A stretch of 6,492 bases of DNA from an uncultured Fretibacterium sp. (GCF_938040765.1 NZ_CALIAA010000096.1:1-6492); one strand, 5' to 3'; counted from the stretch's first letter, positions 1 to 6,485 are shown. Translations and numbers: made by a program. Notes: generated by a model from the letters alone, not told the origin.

Positions 1-30
1 GTAGATGTGAAGAGGACAAATCGTGTATGA
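1..30 (+). CDS. possible 3' tail of an upstream gene (partial)
   Basis: Frame 1 is open from the window edge to a TGA at 28-30, giving a nine-residue tail (VDVKRTNRV). That stop overlaps an ATG at 27-29 in the ATGA arrangement seen at later junctions of this cluster, which is the reason to suspect a real gene end. An alternative is frame 3, open from position 3 to TGA 42-44. Too little is visible to say anything about the product. Confidence 0.25.
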   Translation, partial: VDVKRTNRV

Positions 31-48
31 AAGCGGTGTATTGAGGCG

Positions 49-856
49 GTGGTGAGTGGTGTTCTCAAAACTTACAAGAAGGCTGAGTTACCTTTTTACG
101 TCCGAGGGCCGGGATTTTCTGCGGCTTTACTGCTCCTGTGCAAAACGGGGGCGATACCGTCCCCTGAAAAACGTGTCCTTCAGGGGGGCTTTCCTTTGAC
201 GTCCCCGATGCGCCCAGTTTTTCTGGCAATACGTTGATATCTTCAAAAATCAGTCCTATTTTTTCCGTGCCGATACCCCCTCTCCCGTCATTTACGATTG
301 TGGGGCGAACGTGGGCGTAAGCGTGGCTTACTTCAAAACTCTTTATCCCGACGCTAGGGTCGTGCCCTTCGAGCCGGACAGGGAGGTATATGATTATCTG
401 AGTCGGAATTTATCTCGAAACAATCTCCTGGAAAACGTTGTCCTGCATAACGCCGCGGTTTGGACGCACTCGAAGGGGGTAAATTTTGCTTCGGATGGCG
501 CCGATGGGGGGCATGTCGAGGAATGCCCGGGAGGGCGAGTCGTGCCCAGTATAGACCTGAAGGAGATGCTGCTGGGTGAAAAGTGTGTGGACCTTTTGAA
601 GATGGACATCGAGGGTGCTGAAACGGTAGCGATACCTGCTTTGAAAGACGTACTCTCCCATGTGCGCCGCCTGTTTTGTGAGTACCATTCCTGGGGAGTG
701 GAGCGGAACGGAACGTTGGGGAGCATCCTGGCGATTTTGGATGAGGCTGGTTTCCGTTATCGGCTCGCTCCTGTGGAGGGCTCTATGGCAACTCCCTTCG
801 AGCATCAAGGCTCCCCCTGGCGGGGCAATATTTTCGCGGCCAACGAGGGCTTTTAG
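49..856 (+). pseudogene. FkbM-family SAM-dependent methyltransferase, frameshifted
   Basis: This is an FkbM-type methyltransferase, a family that usually O-methylates sugars or other small molecules in glycan and natural-product loci. The intact stretch is frame 2, open from 200 to TAG 854-856. It shows the SAM-binding motif DCGANVG (296-316), the acidic FEPD (368-379) and the hallmark LKMDIEGAE (596-622). The first start codon in that frame is GTG 311, inside the SAM motif, so a protein begun there would lack its cofactor loop. Family-like sequence continues upstream in other frames: frame 1 from 49 to about 186 (ending in VLQGG), frame 3 from about 186 to 221 (LSFDVPDAPSF), then frame 2 (FFWQYVDIF). 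The switches fall on a G6 run (183-188) and a T5 run (218-222); one extra base in each restores a protein of about 270 residues, normal for the family. The true start is uncertain: GTG 49 or 52, or ATG 27 with a third lesion. Whether this is biological decay or sequencing error cannot be told from the sequence. Confidence 0.8.
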
Positions 857-884
857 AGGCTTGTCTGTAGCTGCATCGAGTGTG

Positions 885-888
885 GAGG
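885..888 (+). promoter_or_regulatory. Shine-Dalgarno for the second methyltransferase
   Basis: GAGG within TGTGGAGGCGGG lies ten bases before the ATG at 899. It supports that start over other in-frame codons. The 42-base gap after the FkbM stop shows no clear promoter or terminator. Confidence 0.5.
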
Positions 889-898
889 CGGGTAAGTT

Positions 899-1585
899 AT
901 GAGGATCGTTTCCCGGCTGTTGAGAAAAATGGGGGCCTGTTTTCGTACCCCACCCCCGGTCTCCTTCGAGGAGAGACGTCTGCAACCGGTCAGCCGTCTC
1001 TTCGGCTTCGACCGGGGAATGCCGCTGGACCGTTATTACATCGAAAAATTTTTGCAGGAGCATTCCTCCTGCATTACGGGAGAGGTCCTGGAGGTGGCCG
1101 ACGACGGCTATACGCGGAAGTTCGGACATAACGCCGTTCCGCATGTCCTGCACGTCGATTCCTCGTCGAGGGAGGCGACGATCACGGGAGACCTCTCGAA
1201 ACCGGGGACGCTCCCCGAGGGGATTGCGGATTGTTTCATCTGCACGCAGACGTTCAATTTCATTTATGGCCTGGACGACGCAGTCCGGGGGGCCCATAAG
1301 CTCTTGCGTCCGGGGGGCGTATTGCTGGCGACGGTGAGCGGCATATCCCAGGTCAGCCGGTACGACATGGACCGCTGGGGGGACTATTGGCGTTTTACGG
1401 TTTTGTCGGCCCAAAAACTGTTTTCGGGACATTTTCGTGAGGCGGCCGTCAAGGGCTATGGAAATGTCTTTGTCGCCAAGGCGTTTTTGGATGGCCTCTC
1501 CGTGGAGGATGTGAATGATACGGGCCTGCTGGATTTTTACGATGAGGACTATACGGTTACGATAGGGGTTTTTGCGAGAAAATGA
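899..1585 (+). CDS. class I SAM-dependent methyltransferase of a polysaccharide-locus type
   Basis: The 228-residue product resembles a compact class I methyltransferase family often found beside glycosyltransferases and deacetylases. Visible signatures are FGFDRGMPLDRYYIEKFL (residues 35-52), a divergent motif I, GEVLEVADDGYTRKFG (61-76), in place of the usual glycine-rich loop, the acidic motif HVDSS (85-89), DCFICTQTFNFIYG (111-124), the post-motif segment LLRPGGVLLATVSGISQVSR (135-154) and the strongly conserved block DMDRWGDYWRFT (156-167). It probably acts in the cytoplasm on a nucleotide sugar, a sugar residue or a lipid-linked glycan. The exact substrate is unknown. Length and ends look complete. 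Its TGA overlaps the ATG of the deacetylase by four bases, so the two are probably translationally coupled. Confidence 0.85.
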   Translation: MRIVSRLLRKMGACFRTPPPVSFEERRLQPVSRLFGFDRGMPLDRYYIEKFLQEHSSCITGEVLEVADDGYTRKFGHNAVPHVLHVDSSSREATITGDLSKPGTLPEGIADCFICTQTFNFIYGLDDAVRGAHKLLRPGGVLLATVSGISQVSRYDMDRWGDYWRFTVLSAQKLFSGHFREAAVKGYGNVFVAKAFLDGLSVEDVNDTGLLDFYDEDYTVTIGVFARK

Positions 1586-2583
1586 AGGATGCTATTCGAC
1601 GGTGGATTCTAACGGGGCTTTCATGTCCTGCGGCAGCCTGCGTCCTGCGCCGTCTTTTGAGGGACGGCGTTTTTTGCGTCATGCTGCACCGGATAGGAGA
1701 AAAGGATCCGACGCGGCTGCCTCCCAACGAGGACATGAAGGTTTCACCCGCCTTCCTGGAACGCTTTATCATCGATGCCAGGCACAAGGGTTTCACTTTC
1801 CTTTCCGTCTCACAGCTGCACGCCGCCCTGACGGGAGAGGGGCCCTGGCCCTCCCGTTCCCTTGTCCTCGCTTTGGATGACGGGTATCGGGACAACCTGA
1901 CCGAGGGGCTTCCCCTGTTCGAGAGGCATGGCGTTCCCTTTGCAATCTACCTGAGCACCGCTTTTATCGGCGGTTCCTGCGTGCCCTGGTGGTATGGCCT
2001 GGAGGGGCTGCTCTCCTCGCGGCCTGCTGTCCTCTGGGGAGGGCGGACCTGGGATATAAGGAGCGCTCCGGAGAAGAGCCGTCTCTTCATGCAGATTCGT
2101 GAACAGGCTTTGCTGGCGGACCAGGGGGCCGAGGCTTATGTCTCGGAGCTTTACGGGGACAACGATTACGATTGCGGAAGTGTTGAAGGCCTTTTCCTGA
2201 CGTGGGACGAGGTTCGGGCATTGCAGTCTCACCCCTTGGCCGAGCTGGGGAATCACGGGCACCGCCACCTGAACCTGCAAAGGGTTTCCCGCGAGGCTGT
2301 CTGCAGGGAGTTCTCCTTGGCCAAGGAGGAGATAGCTCGGCAGACCGGGTGCGTTCCCTTACATTACGCTTACGCCTACGGTCTCTTCAGCGACGAGGCG
2401 CTTTCCGTCGTTCGAGAGATGGGCGCCCTTACCTGTATGACGACGGCTCCGGGACGCGTGTCGAGGGATGACGGGGAGAAGCTTTGGGCCCTGCCACGTT
2501 TCATGCTGTACGAGGGGATGTCGGTCGACGATTTGCTGGCTCGGTCGGCCTACGTTTCGCTGAGGAGGGGCCTCAGGGGATGA
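1582..2583 (+). CDS. polysaccharide deacetylase (NodB homology domain, CE4)
   Basis: The 333-residue product carries the carbohydrate esterase 4 signatures. Motif 1 is LALDDGYRDN (residues 96-105), with catalytic-base and metal-ligand aspartates D99 and D100. Motif 2 is GNHGHRHLNL (223-232), giving the H-x3-H metal pair H225 and H229. Motif 3 is YAYAYG (262-267), where families usually have Y-P-Y-G, so an alanine replaces the proline. An early MLHRIG (34-39) matches the VLMYHRV-type start of the fold. About 100 residues lie between motifs 1 and 2, including WDIRSAPEK (157-165), a long insertion of the kind seen in polysaccharide-locus deacetylases. No convincing signal peptide is seen, so it may act in the cytoplasm, probably removing N-acetyl groups from a glycan intermediate. 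ATGA overlaps join it to the genes on both sides. Confidence 0.88.
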   Translation: MKDAIRRWILTGLSCPAAACVLRRLLRDGVFCVMLHRIGEKDPTRLPPNEDMKVSPAFLERFIIDARHKGFTFLSVSQLHAALTGEGPWPSRSLVLALDDGYRDNLTEGLPLFERHGVPFAIYLSTAFIGGSCVPWWYGLEGLLSSRPAVLWGGRTWDIRSAPEKSRLFMQIREQALLADQGAEAYVSELYGDNDYDCGSVEGLFLTWDEVRALQSHPLAELGNHGHRHLNLQRVSREAVCREFSLAKEEIARQTGCVPLHYAYAYGLFSDEALSVVREMGALTCMTTAPGRVSRDDGEKLWALPRFMLYEGMSVDDLLARSAYVSLRRGLRG

Positions 2584-3788
2584 AAGGGGAACGGATAGCC
2601 GTTGTCCTCGCCTCTTTGGGGCCGGGGGGAGCCGAACGGATTATGGTTCGCCTCGCCGGACTTCTGGAACGGCAGGGATTTGCTGTCGACATCGTCGTTC
2701 CGGCGCCCCAGTCGGATGCCATGAAGGCCGGAGTCCCCGAGGGGGTGTCCTTGGTGGAACTCGATGGAGGACATTATTTCGAGTCGCTCCGTCTTTTCCA
2801 CAGGATTTTCAAGACGAAAAATATCTTGATGCTTCCGTGGGCGTTTGTGGTCTTTTTCTGGAAACTCTTCGTCTCGACGAGGAGCCTGACGCATTATATC
2901 GGGCGCCGCAGGCCGGACCTCCTGCTGACGGCCCATTACAACGCCATGACGCTGGCGGCAAATTTCCTTGCCGGCAAGCCATCCCGGGTAGTCGTGACGG
3001 AGCACACGCTGCTTTCGGAGCACCTGAGGCGCCAGGTTGCTCCCGTCCGCGTTTGCTTTTCCACGATGTGCCGCCTTTTTTATCCTAAAGCCGATCGCGT
3101 CGTCGGGGTCTCCTCCGCCGTCGCCGCTGACTTGACCGCCCATTTTCGCGTCCCAGCGGACCGGGTTGGGCACATCTATAATCCCGTGGTGGGAAGCGCC
3201 CTGAAAAGGAAGGCGGAAGAGGCTTGCGTTCACCCGTGGCTGGCGGACAAAACGATCCCTGCCTTGATTTCCGTCGCGCGCCTGAGCCCCGAAAAGGATT
3301 TCGACACCCTGCTGGAGGCATTTTCCCTGTTGAGGCGGGCGATGTCGGTTCGATTGCTCGTCCTTGGAGATGGTCCGGACCGAGGCCGTCTCGAGCGCAG
3401 AGCTATGGATCTAAAGATCGATGCGGACATCGACTGGATGGGGATGGTTGCCAACCCGCTTCCGTTTGTGAGGGATGCCGACGCCCTGGTGTTGTCGACC
3501 TTCTACGAGGGGCTTCCGACGGTCCTGATTGAGGCGCTGTACGTCGGGACGACCCCGGTGGCGACGGATGCTCCGGGGGGGATTCGTGAGATTCTGGAGG
3601 ACGGCAGGTATGGTTACATTGTCCCGATGCAGGATGCCCCCGCCCTCTCCGAGGGAATGCTGAAAGCCCTGTGCCAGCCGATGCCGAAGGGGATGCTGCA
3701 GGAGCGCGCCGAAGCTTTCTCCGAGAAACAGGCCGTTGACGCCTATCTGAATCTTTTGGGGATGATAGGAGTGGCGAGAGATGCGTGA
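2580..3788 (+). CDS. glycosyltransferase family 4 (GT-B fold)
   Basis: The start is set at ATG 2580, which overlaps the deacetylase stop as ATGA; the reading frame is open further upstream but that part lies inside the previous gene. The protein is 402 residues, normal for GT4. The N-terminal acceptor domain opens with VVLASLGPGGAERIMVRLA (residues 8-26), the GG-AE loop typical of GT4. The hydrophobic stretch ILMLPWAFVVFFWKLFV (82-98) may hold it to the membrane. VVGVSSAVAADL (174-185) and the linker IYNPV (199-203) lead into the donor domain. That domain has SVARLSPEKDFDTLLEAF (231-248), LVLGDGP (260-266), WMGMV (286-290) and the nucleotide-sugar motif E-x7-E in EGLPTVLIE (E310, E318). APGG (331-334) follows. 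It should transfer a sugar from a nucleotide donor with retention of configuration to a lipid-linked glycan on the cytoplasmic face. Donor and acceptor cannot be predicted. Confidence 0.92.
   Translation: MKGERIAVVLASLGPGGAERIMVRLAGLLERQGFAVDIVVPAPQSDAMKAGVPEGVSLVELDGGHYFESLRLFHRIFKTKNILMLPWAFVVFFWKLFVSTRSLTHYIGRRRPDLLLTAHYNAMTLAANFLAGKPSRVVVTEHTLLSEHLRRQVAPVRVCFSTMCRLFYPKADRVVGVSSAVAADLTAHFRVPADRVGHIYNPVVGSALKRKAEEACVHPWLADKTIPALISVARLSPEKDFDTLLEAFSLLRRAMSVRLLVLGDGPDRGRLERRAMDLKIDADIDWMGMVANPLPFVRDADALVLSTFYEGLPTVLIEALYVGTTPVATDAPGGIREILEDGRYGYIVPMQDAPALSEGMLKALCQPMPKGMLQERAEAFSEKQAVDAYLNLLGMIGVARDA
3767..3771 (+). promoter_or_regulatory. Shine-Dalgarno for the GT2 gene
   Basis: AGGAG lies nine bases before ATG 3781, within the end of the GT4 gene. 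It favours that start over the in-frame ATG at 3796, which would leave no overlap with the GT4 gene but has no comparable ribosome site. Confidence 0.55.
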
Positions 3789-4650
3789 TATTAAAATGAG
3801 CATCGTCACCGTCTGTCTCAACGCTGCCGGGACGGTCGAGCAGGCCCTGGACAGCGTTCTCTCTCAGACCTGCCCTCCGTTCGAGTACATCGCCATCGAT
3901 GGCGGTTCGACGGATGGCACCCGGTCGATCCTCGAACGCTATCGGCCGCGGCTGACCCATGTCGTCCTTGAGCCGGATGAGGGCATCTACGACGCCTTCA
4001 ACAAGGGGGTGGCCCGCGCCACGGGGGATGTCGTCGGTATTCTCAACGCGGACGACCTCTACGCGCCCTGGGCCCTGGAGACGGTGGCGGAGGCATATCG
4101 GAAAAGCCCCGATACCGGTGTGTTTTATGGCAAGCTGGCCGTGGTGGACGAGGCGCGCCGCCGCTGGACGGTCTACCCGGTGGGCGACCACCGCCTCCTT
4201 ACCGGTCGTATGAGCATCGCCCACCCCGCAACCTTCGTCGCGGTGCGGATGTACGAACGATACGGACTCTTCGATCCCTCCTGCCGGGTCTCGGGGGACT
4301 GGGAGTTCATTCTCCGTCTCTTCCGGGCCGGGGAGCGTTTCTGTGCCATCGATCGGGTGCTGACGGCCTTCCGCAACTCGGGGATCTCGTCGGCCTACAC
4401 ACCGCGCCTTCTGGCGGAGAACCGGCGGATTTATAACAGCATCCTGCCCCGTTGCCCGGCATGGAGGGCCATTCTCAAAATGCACCTGAAGCACTGGGGC
4501 AGGGGGTTGGTCAATGCGCTGGGGCTGGCGGAGGTTTATGCCCGCTATCGCGACGGACGGCTTTTGAACGCCGAGCGAACGGGGGCGTTCGACGGCGATT
4601 TCGAGGAGCTCTGGAGGCTCCTGTCCCGACAGGATGACGGGAGCCTCTGA
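3781..4650 (+). CDS. glycosyltransferase family 2 (GT-A fold)
   Basis: The 289-residue product has the GT2 core. MSIVTVCLNAAGTVEQALDS (residues 6-25) is the first strand with the nucleotide-binding turn. SVLSQT and the DGGSTDGT motif (40-47) follow, then EPDEGIYDAFNKGVARATGD (64-83). The metal-binding DxD-type motif is NADD (89-92). The later block AHPATFV (147-153), YGLFD (161-165) and SGDWEFILRL (171-180) is typical of the WcaA/EpsE-like branch, with D173 and E175 near the expected catalytic base. It should add a sugar to a growing surface glycan with inversion. The remaining C-terminal 100 residues lack obvious membrane helices. It overlaps the GT4 gene by eight bases and is the last gene of the + strand cluster, facing a convergent Nudix gene. 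Donor sugar is unknown. Confidence 0.92.
   Translation: MRDIKMSIVTVCLNAAGTVEQALDSVLSQTCPPFEYIAIDGGSTDGTRSILERYRPRLTHVVLEPDEGIYDAFNKGVARATGDVVGILNADDLYAPWALETVAEAYRKSPDTGVFYGKLAVVDEARRRWTVYPVGDHRLLTGRMSIAHPATFVAVRMYERYGLFDPSCRVSGDWEFILRLFRAGERFCAIDRVLTAFRNSGISSAYTPRLLAENRRIYNSILPRCPAWRAILKMHLKHWGRGLVNALGLAEVYARYRDGRLLNAERTGAFDGDFEELWRLLSRQDDGSL
4614..4647. other. 8-bp inverted repeat at the convergent gene end
   Basis: GAGGCTCC (4614-4621) and GGAGCCTC (4640-4647) are perfect inverted copies 18 bases apart, with a smaller CCTGT/ACAGG hairpin (4620-4624, 4629-4633) nested at one side. They span the last codons of the GT2 gene. No T run follows on either strand, so a standard intrinsic terminator is not supported. 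It could still act as a transcript-end structure between two convergent units, or be chance in GC-rich coding DNA. Confidence 0.3.
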
Positions 4651-4677
4651 GCCATGGATGAGGCGAATCCGGATGAA

Positions 4678-5169
4678 TCAAATCCCTTCGGAATCGGGAT
4701 TCGTCGTACTGCGCCCGTCGGAGGAGACGTGCAGGGTCATATCGACGGTGGTCCCGCTTCGGATGTAGGGCAGGATCCTGACGTAGGAGGGATGGATGCC
4801 GGGCAGGGTCAGGCTTTCGTCCAGGCCGGCCCAGAAGAGCGGTCCCTCGTCGCTCTCCCGAAGCTCCCCGCTGAAGTCATGACAGACGAAGTAGTACGAT
4901 ACGTACTCCCGGTCCTCGCCGTCCCGGAATACGTGCAGGATCCCCGCGAAGGTCAGGTCTCCGACGGTATAGCCCGTCTCCTCCAGCATCTCGCGCGCGC
5001 AGGCGGCGCGAAGGGACTCCCCCCTCCGCTTTCGCCCCCCGGGCACCGTCGCCTCGCCCTTGTAGGGCTCCCTGGCACGCCGGATCAACAGAATTTTCTT
5101 GTCCCGAATCAGAAAACAAAAGACGATGGGGACGCAATAGGCGCAATGCTCCCAGCTCTCCGCACTCAT
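4678..5169 (-). CDS. Nudix hydrolase
   Basis: The 163-residue product contains a perfect Nudix box, G-x5-E-x7-R-E-M-x-E-E-x-G-Y, with G45, E51, R59, E60, E63, E64 and G66. PGG (43-45) leads into it, as is usual for pyrophosphohydrolases. The family cleaves nucleoside diphosphates linked to another moiety, such as oxidised dNTPs, ADP-ribose or nucleotide sugars, using Mg ions held by the box glutamates. Nothing outside the box fixes the substrate. The C-terminal tail after about residue 140 is polar and looks poorly structured. The ATG at 5169 is supported by an AAGGAGG ribosome site seven bases upstream. It converges on the GT2 gene with 27 bases between stop codons, and follows the TtcA-type gene after 69 bases, so it may be read from that transcript or its own promoter. 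Confidence 0.92.
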   Translation of the reverse strand: MSAESWEHCAYCVPIVFCFLIRDKKILLIRRAREPYKGEATVPGGRKRRGESLRAACAREMLEETGYTVGDLTFAGILHVFRDGEDREYVSYYFVCHDFSGELRESDEGPLFWAGLDESLTLPGIHPSYVRILPYIRSGTTVDMTLHVSSDGRSTTNPDSEGI

Positions 5170-5176
5170 CGGGGTT

Positions 5177-5183
5177 CCTCCTT
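5177..5183 (-). promoter_or_regulatory. strong Shine-Dalgarno for the Nudix gene
   Basis: AAGGAGG on the - strand is a full match to the anti-Shine-Dalgarno core and lies seven bases from the ATG. It is the best ribosome site in the window and decides the start. Confidence 0.8.
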
Positions 5184-5194
5184 CATCTCGATAT

Positions 5195-5222
5195 ACTGTA
5201 CAATTTGTGGTCCGAAGCGGAA
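5195..5222 (-). promoter_or_regulatory. weak candidate promoter for the Nudix gene
   Basis: On the - strand a TTCCGC (5217-5222) and a TACAGT (5195-5200) are 16 bases apart, each a partial match to sigma-70 boxes. The stretch 5184-5247 is the only clearly AT-rich patch of the right half, which fits a promoter region. The match is poor and other placements are possible. Confidence 0.2.
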
Positions 5223-5231
5223 TCCATGCTG

Positions 5232-5247
5232 AAAAAACTTAAGTTTT
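5232..5247 (-). terminator. AT-rich palindrome with T run at the ttcA stop
   Basis: AAAACTTAAGTTTT (5234-5247) is a perfect 14-base palindrome containing the TAA stop of the TtcA-type gene. On the - strand it runs into six Ts. As an RNA it could form only a short A-U rich hairpin (AAAAC, TTAA loop, GTTTT), which would be weak, so termination is possible but not secure. Confidence 0.25.
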
Positions 5248-6000
5248 GCCGGTATCCGCCGCTGCAATCCATCGGTCGGCGTCCGACAGATTTTCCATGG
5301 CGTTGACGACGTTCGCGAACAGGTCGGGAACATCGCGGCGCAGGGTCTCCAGGAGGTCCTTCACGCGCCGGCGCTCCGTACCGCCCGCGAAGGGACAGAC
5401 CGTCTCCAGGACCGGGAGCCCCAGCCGCTTCACCTCGTCGATGATCGCCGCCTCGGGAGAGGCGATCAAGGGCCGGATGACCGTGACGTTCGACCTCGTC
5501 ATGTGGGCCGTCGGCTGGAAGCTGCGTGCCCGACCGGCCCGGAGAAGGTTCAAGAAGAAGGTCTCCACAGCGTCGTCCAGGCTGTGTCCCAGCGCCAGCC
5601 GGTTGAAGCCGTTGTCGTGCGCCCAGGTGCTCAGCAGACCGCGCCGCATGTTGGCGCAGAAGCTGCACGGCGAACGCTCGGCGCGGTTCTCGATGATCTC
5701 CATGATGGGATGTTCGAGGGCCGTGTAGGGCACGTCCCGCGCGGTGCAGTACTCCCGCAGGTGCGAGACGTCCATCCCCGTCAGGGCGACGGTGCAGGCG
5801 GCCAGTTCGAAACGCACGGGGCTGCGGCGCCGGAGGTCGGACAGCGCGTGCAGCAGCAGCAGGCTGTCCTTTCCGCCCGAGAGTCCCACGACGATCCGGT
5901 TCCCCTCCGTGATCATGCGGTAACGCCCAAGGGCCCGGCCGATCCGGCGCCGGAGCGCCCGGCAAAGCGGTTCGTCCCAGAGCTTTTGCACTTCGATCAT
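5239..6000 (-). CDS. ttcA: TtcA-type tRNA 2-thiocytidine synthetase (PP-loop ATPase)
   Basis: The 253-residue product is an N-type ATP pyrophosphatase of the TtcA group, which adenylates C2 of cytidine 32 in tRNA and replaces the oxygen with sulfur. The PP-loop SGGKDS is at residues 41-46. The cysteine pair C112-x2-C115 in PCSFCANMRRGLL and a later C202 in VCPFAGGTERRRVKDLL fit the three cysteines that hold the iron-sulfur cluster in characterised TtcA. GHSLDDAVETFFLNLL (138-153) is the family's second nucleotide-site motif. The C-terminal cysteine motif is CPF, as in many anaerobe homologues, rather than the CxxC of the E. coli enzyme. It starts at ATG 6000, overlapping the stop of the upstream membrane protein gene as ATGA; no good ribosome site is visible, so translation probably depends on coupling. 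A different thiolated tRNA position or substrate remains possible, since Synergistota and clostridia may carry several paralogues. Confidence 0.88.
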   Translation of the reverse strand: MIEVQKLWDEPLCRALRRRIGRALGRYRMITEGNRIVVGLSGGKDSLLLLHALSDLRRRSPVRFELAACTVALTGMDVSHLREYCTARDVPYTALEHPIMEIIENRAERSPCSFCANMRRGLLSTWAHDNGFNRLALGHSLDDAVETFFLNLLRAGRARSFQPTAHMTRSNVTVIRPLIASPEAAIIDEVKRLGLPVLETVCPFAGGTERRRVKDLLETLRRDVPDLFANVVNAMENLSDADRWIAAADTGKT

Positions 6001-6485
6001 CTTTTGAGGAGCAGGGCGGCGAAAGGCGTGACGATCAGGACGATCACCGTGCGGAACAGGTGGAAGATCAGGGATACGGGCGTCTCCGCGCCGGCGTCCG
6101 ACGCGGACAGGGCCATGCCGGAAAGGGCGCCGGGCGCCGTTGCGTACACGGCCGTCTGGAGATCGATGCCGAAGAAGTGCGTCACGACGAACGCCATGCC
6201 GATGCAGAAGGTCAGGAGCAGCGCGATGTAGAAGAGAGCCGCGGGGACGGCCTCGGGATGCGCGCGCAGCGACGCGACGTCCGAGTTGGATACGATGACG
6301 TAGGCAACGAGAAGCTGCGAGACGACGGAGAGCAGATCTCCGCTCGGCAGCTCGCCGAGCGTGGCCCCCTTGACGAAAAACCCGGCGACCATTCCCCCGA
6401 CCATGACTCCGGAGGGGAGATGCAGAAGGCGTCCCAACAACCCGCCCAGAAGAACGGATACGGCGATGACGATCGATTCCCTCAA
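5997..6485 (-). CDS. AbrB-type membrane protein, half-size or cut by the window edge
   Basis: This is an integral membrane protein of the AbrB duplication family (often mislabelled ammonia monooxygenase or transcriptional regulator; E. coli AbrB is the namesake). The domain normally occurs twice in a protein of about 350 residues; only one copy, 162 residues, is visible. It shows about five hydrophobic segments, near residues 4-21, 26-40, 52-68, 81-104 and 142-159. LLHLPSGVMVGGMVAG (20-35) and the signature TAPGALSGMALSASDAGAE (116-134) identify it. Function is poorly known; a transport role is inferred from the helices. The start given is a TTG at 6483-6485 with no visible ribosome site; the frame stays open to the window end, so the true start, or a whole first domain, may lie beyond. 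The stop overlaps ttcA as ATGA, suggesting co-expression. Confidence 0.75.
   Translation of the reverse strand: MRESIVIAVSVLLGGLLGRLLHLPSGVMVGGMVAGFFVKGATLGELPSGDLLSVVSQLLVAYVIVSNSDVASLRAHPEAVPAALFYIALLLTFCIGMAFVVTHFFGIDLQTAVYATAPGALSGMALSASDAGAETPVSLIFHLFRTVIVLIVTPFAALLLKR

Noticed and set aside
410..1432. Long - strand open frame of 340 codons across the FkbM and second methyltransferase genes
   Set aside because: It lies opposite two genes with clear family motifs, spans their intergenic gap, and its translation is low-complexity and rich in R, P and Q, with no recognisable domain. It is typical of GC-rich antisense shadow.
2484..2579. Upstream extension of the GT4 frame
   Set aside because: Those 32 codons lie inside the deacetylase gene and do not look like a GT4 N-terminus; the family's usual start fits ATG 2580.
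3403..4494. Long - strand open frame of 363 codons opposite the GT4 and GT2 genes
   Set aside because: The + strand holds complete GT4 and GT2 motifs; the antisense translation is rich in R, P, G and H with no domain, and has no ribosome site that I can see.
4681..4701. AATCCC/GGGATT hairpin at the end of the Nudix gene
   Set aside because: It has only six base pairs, no T run and lies in coding sequence, so it is within what chance would give.
4654..5232. Plus-strand open frame of 192 codons opposite the Nudix gene
   Set aside because: The - strand has a perfect Nudix box and a strong ribosome site; the + strand product is G, P and D rich and resembles nothing.
5503..6231. Plus-strand open frame of 242 codons opposite ttcA and the AbrB-type gene
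   Set aside because: It runs across the junction of two well-supported - strand genes and shows only the residue bias expected of antisense GC-rich DNA.
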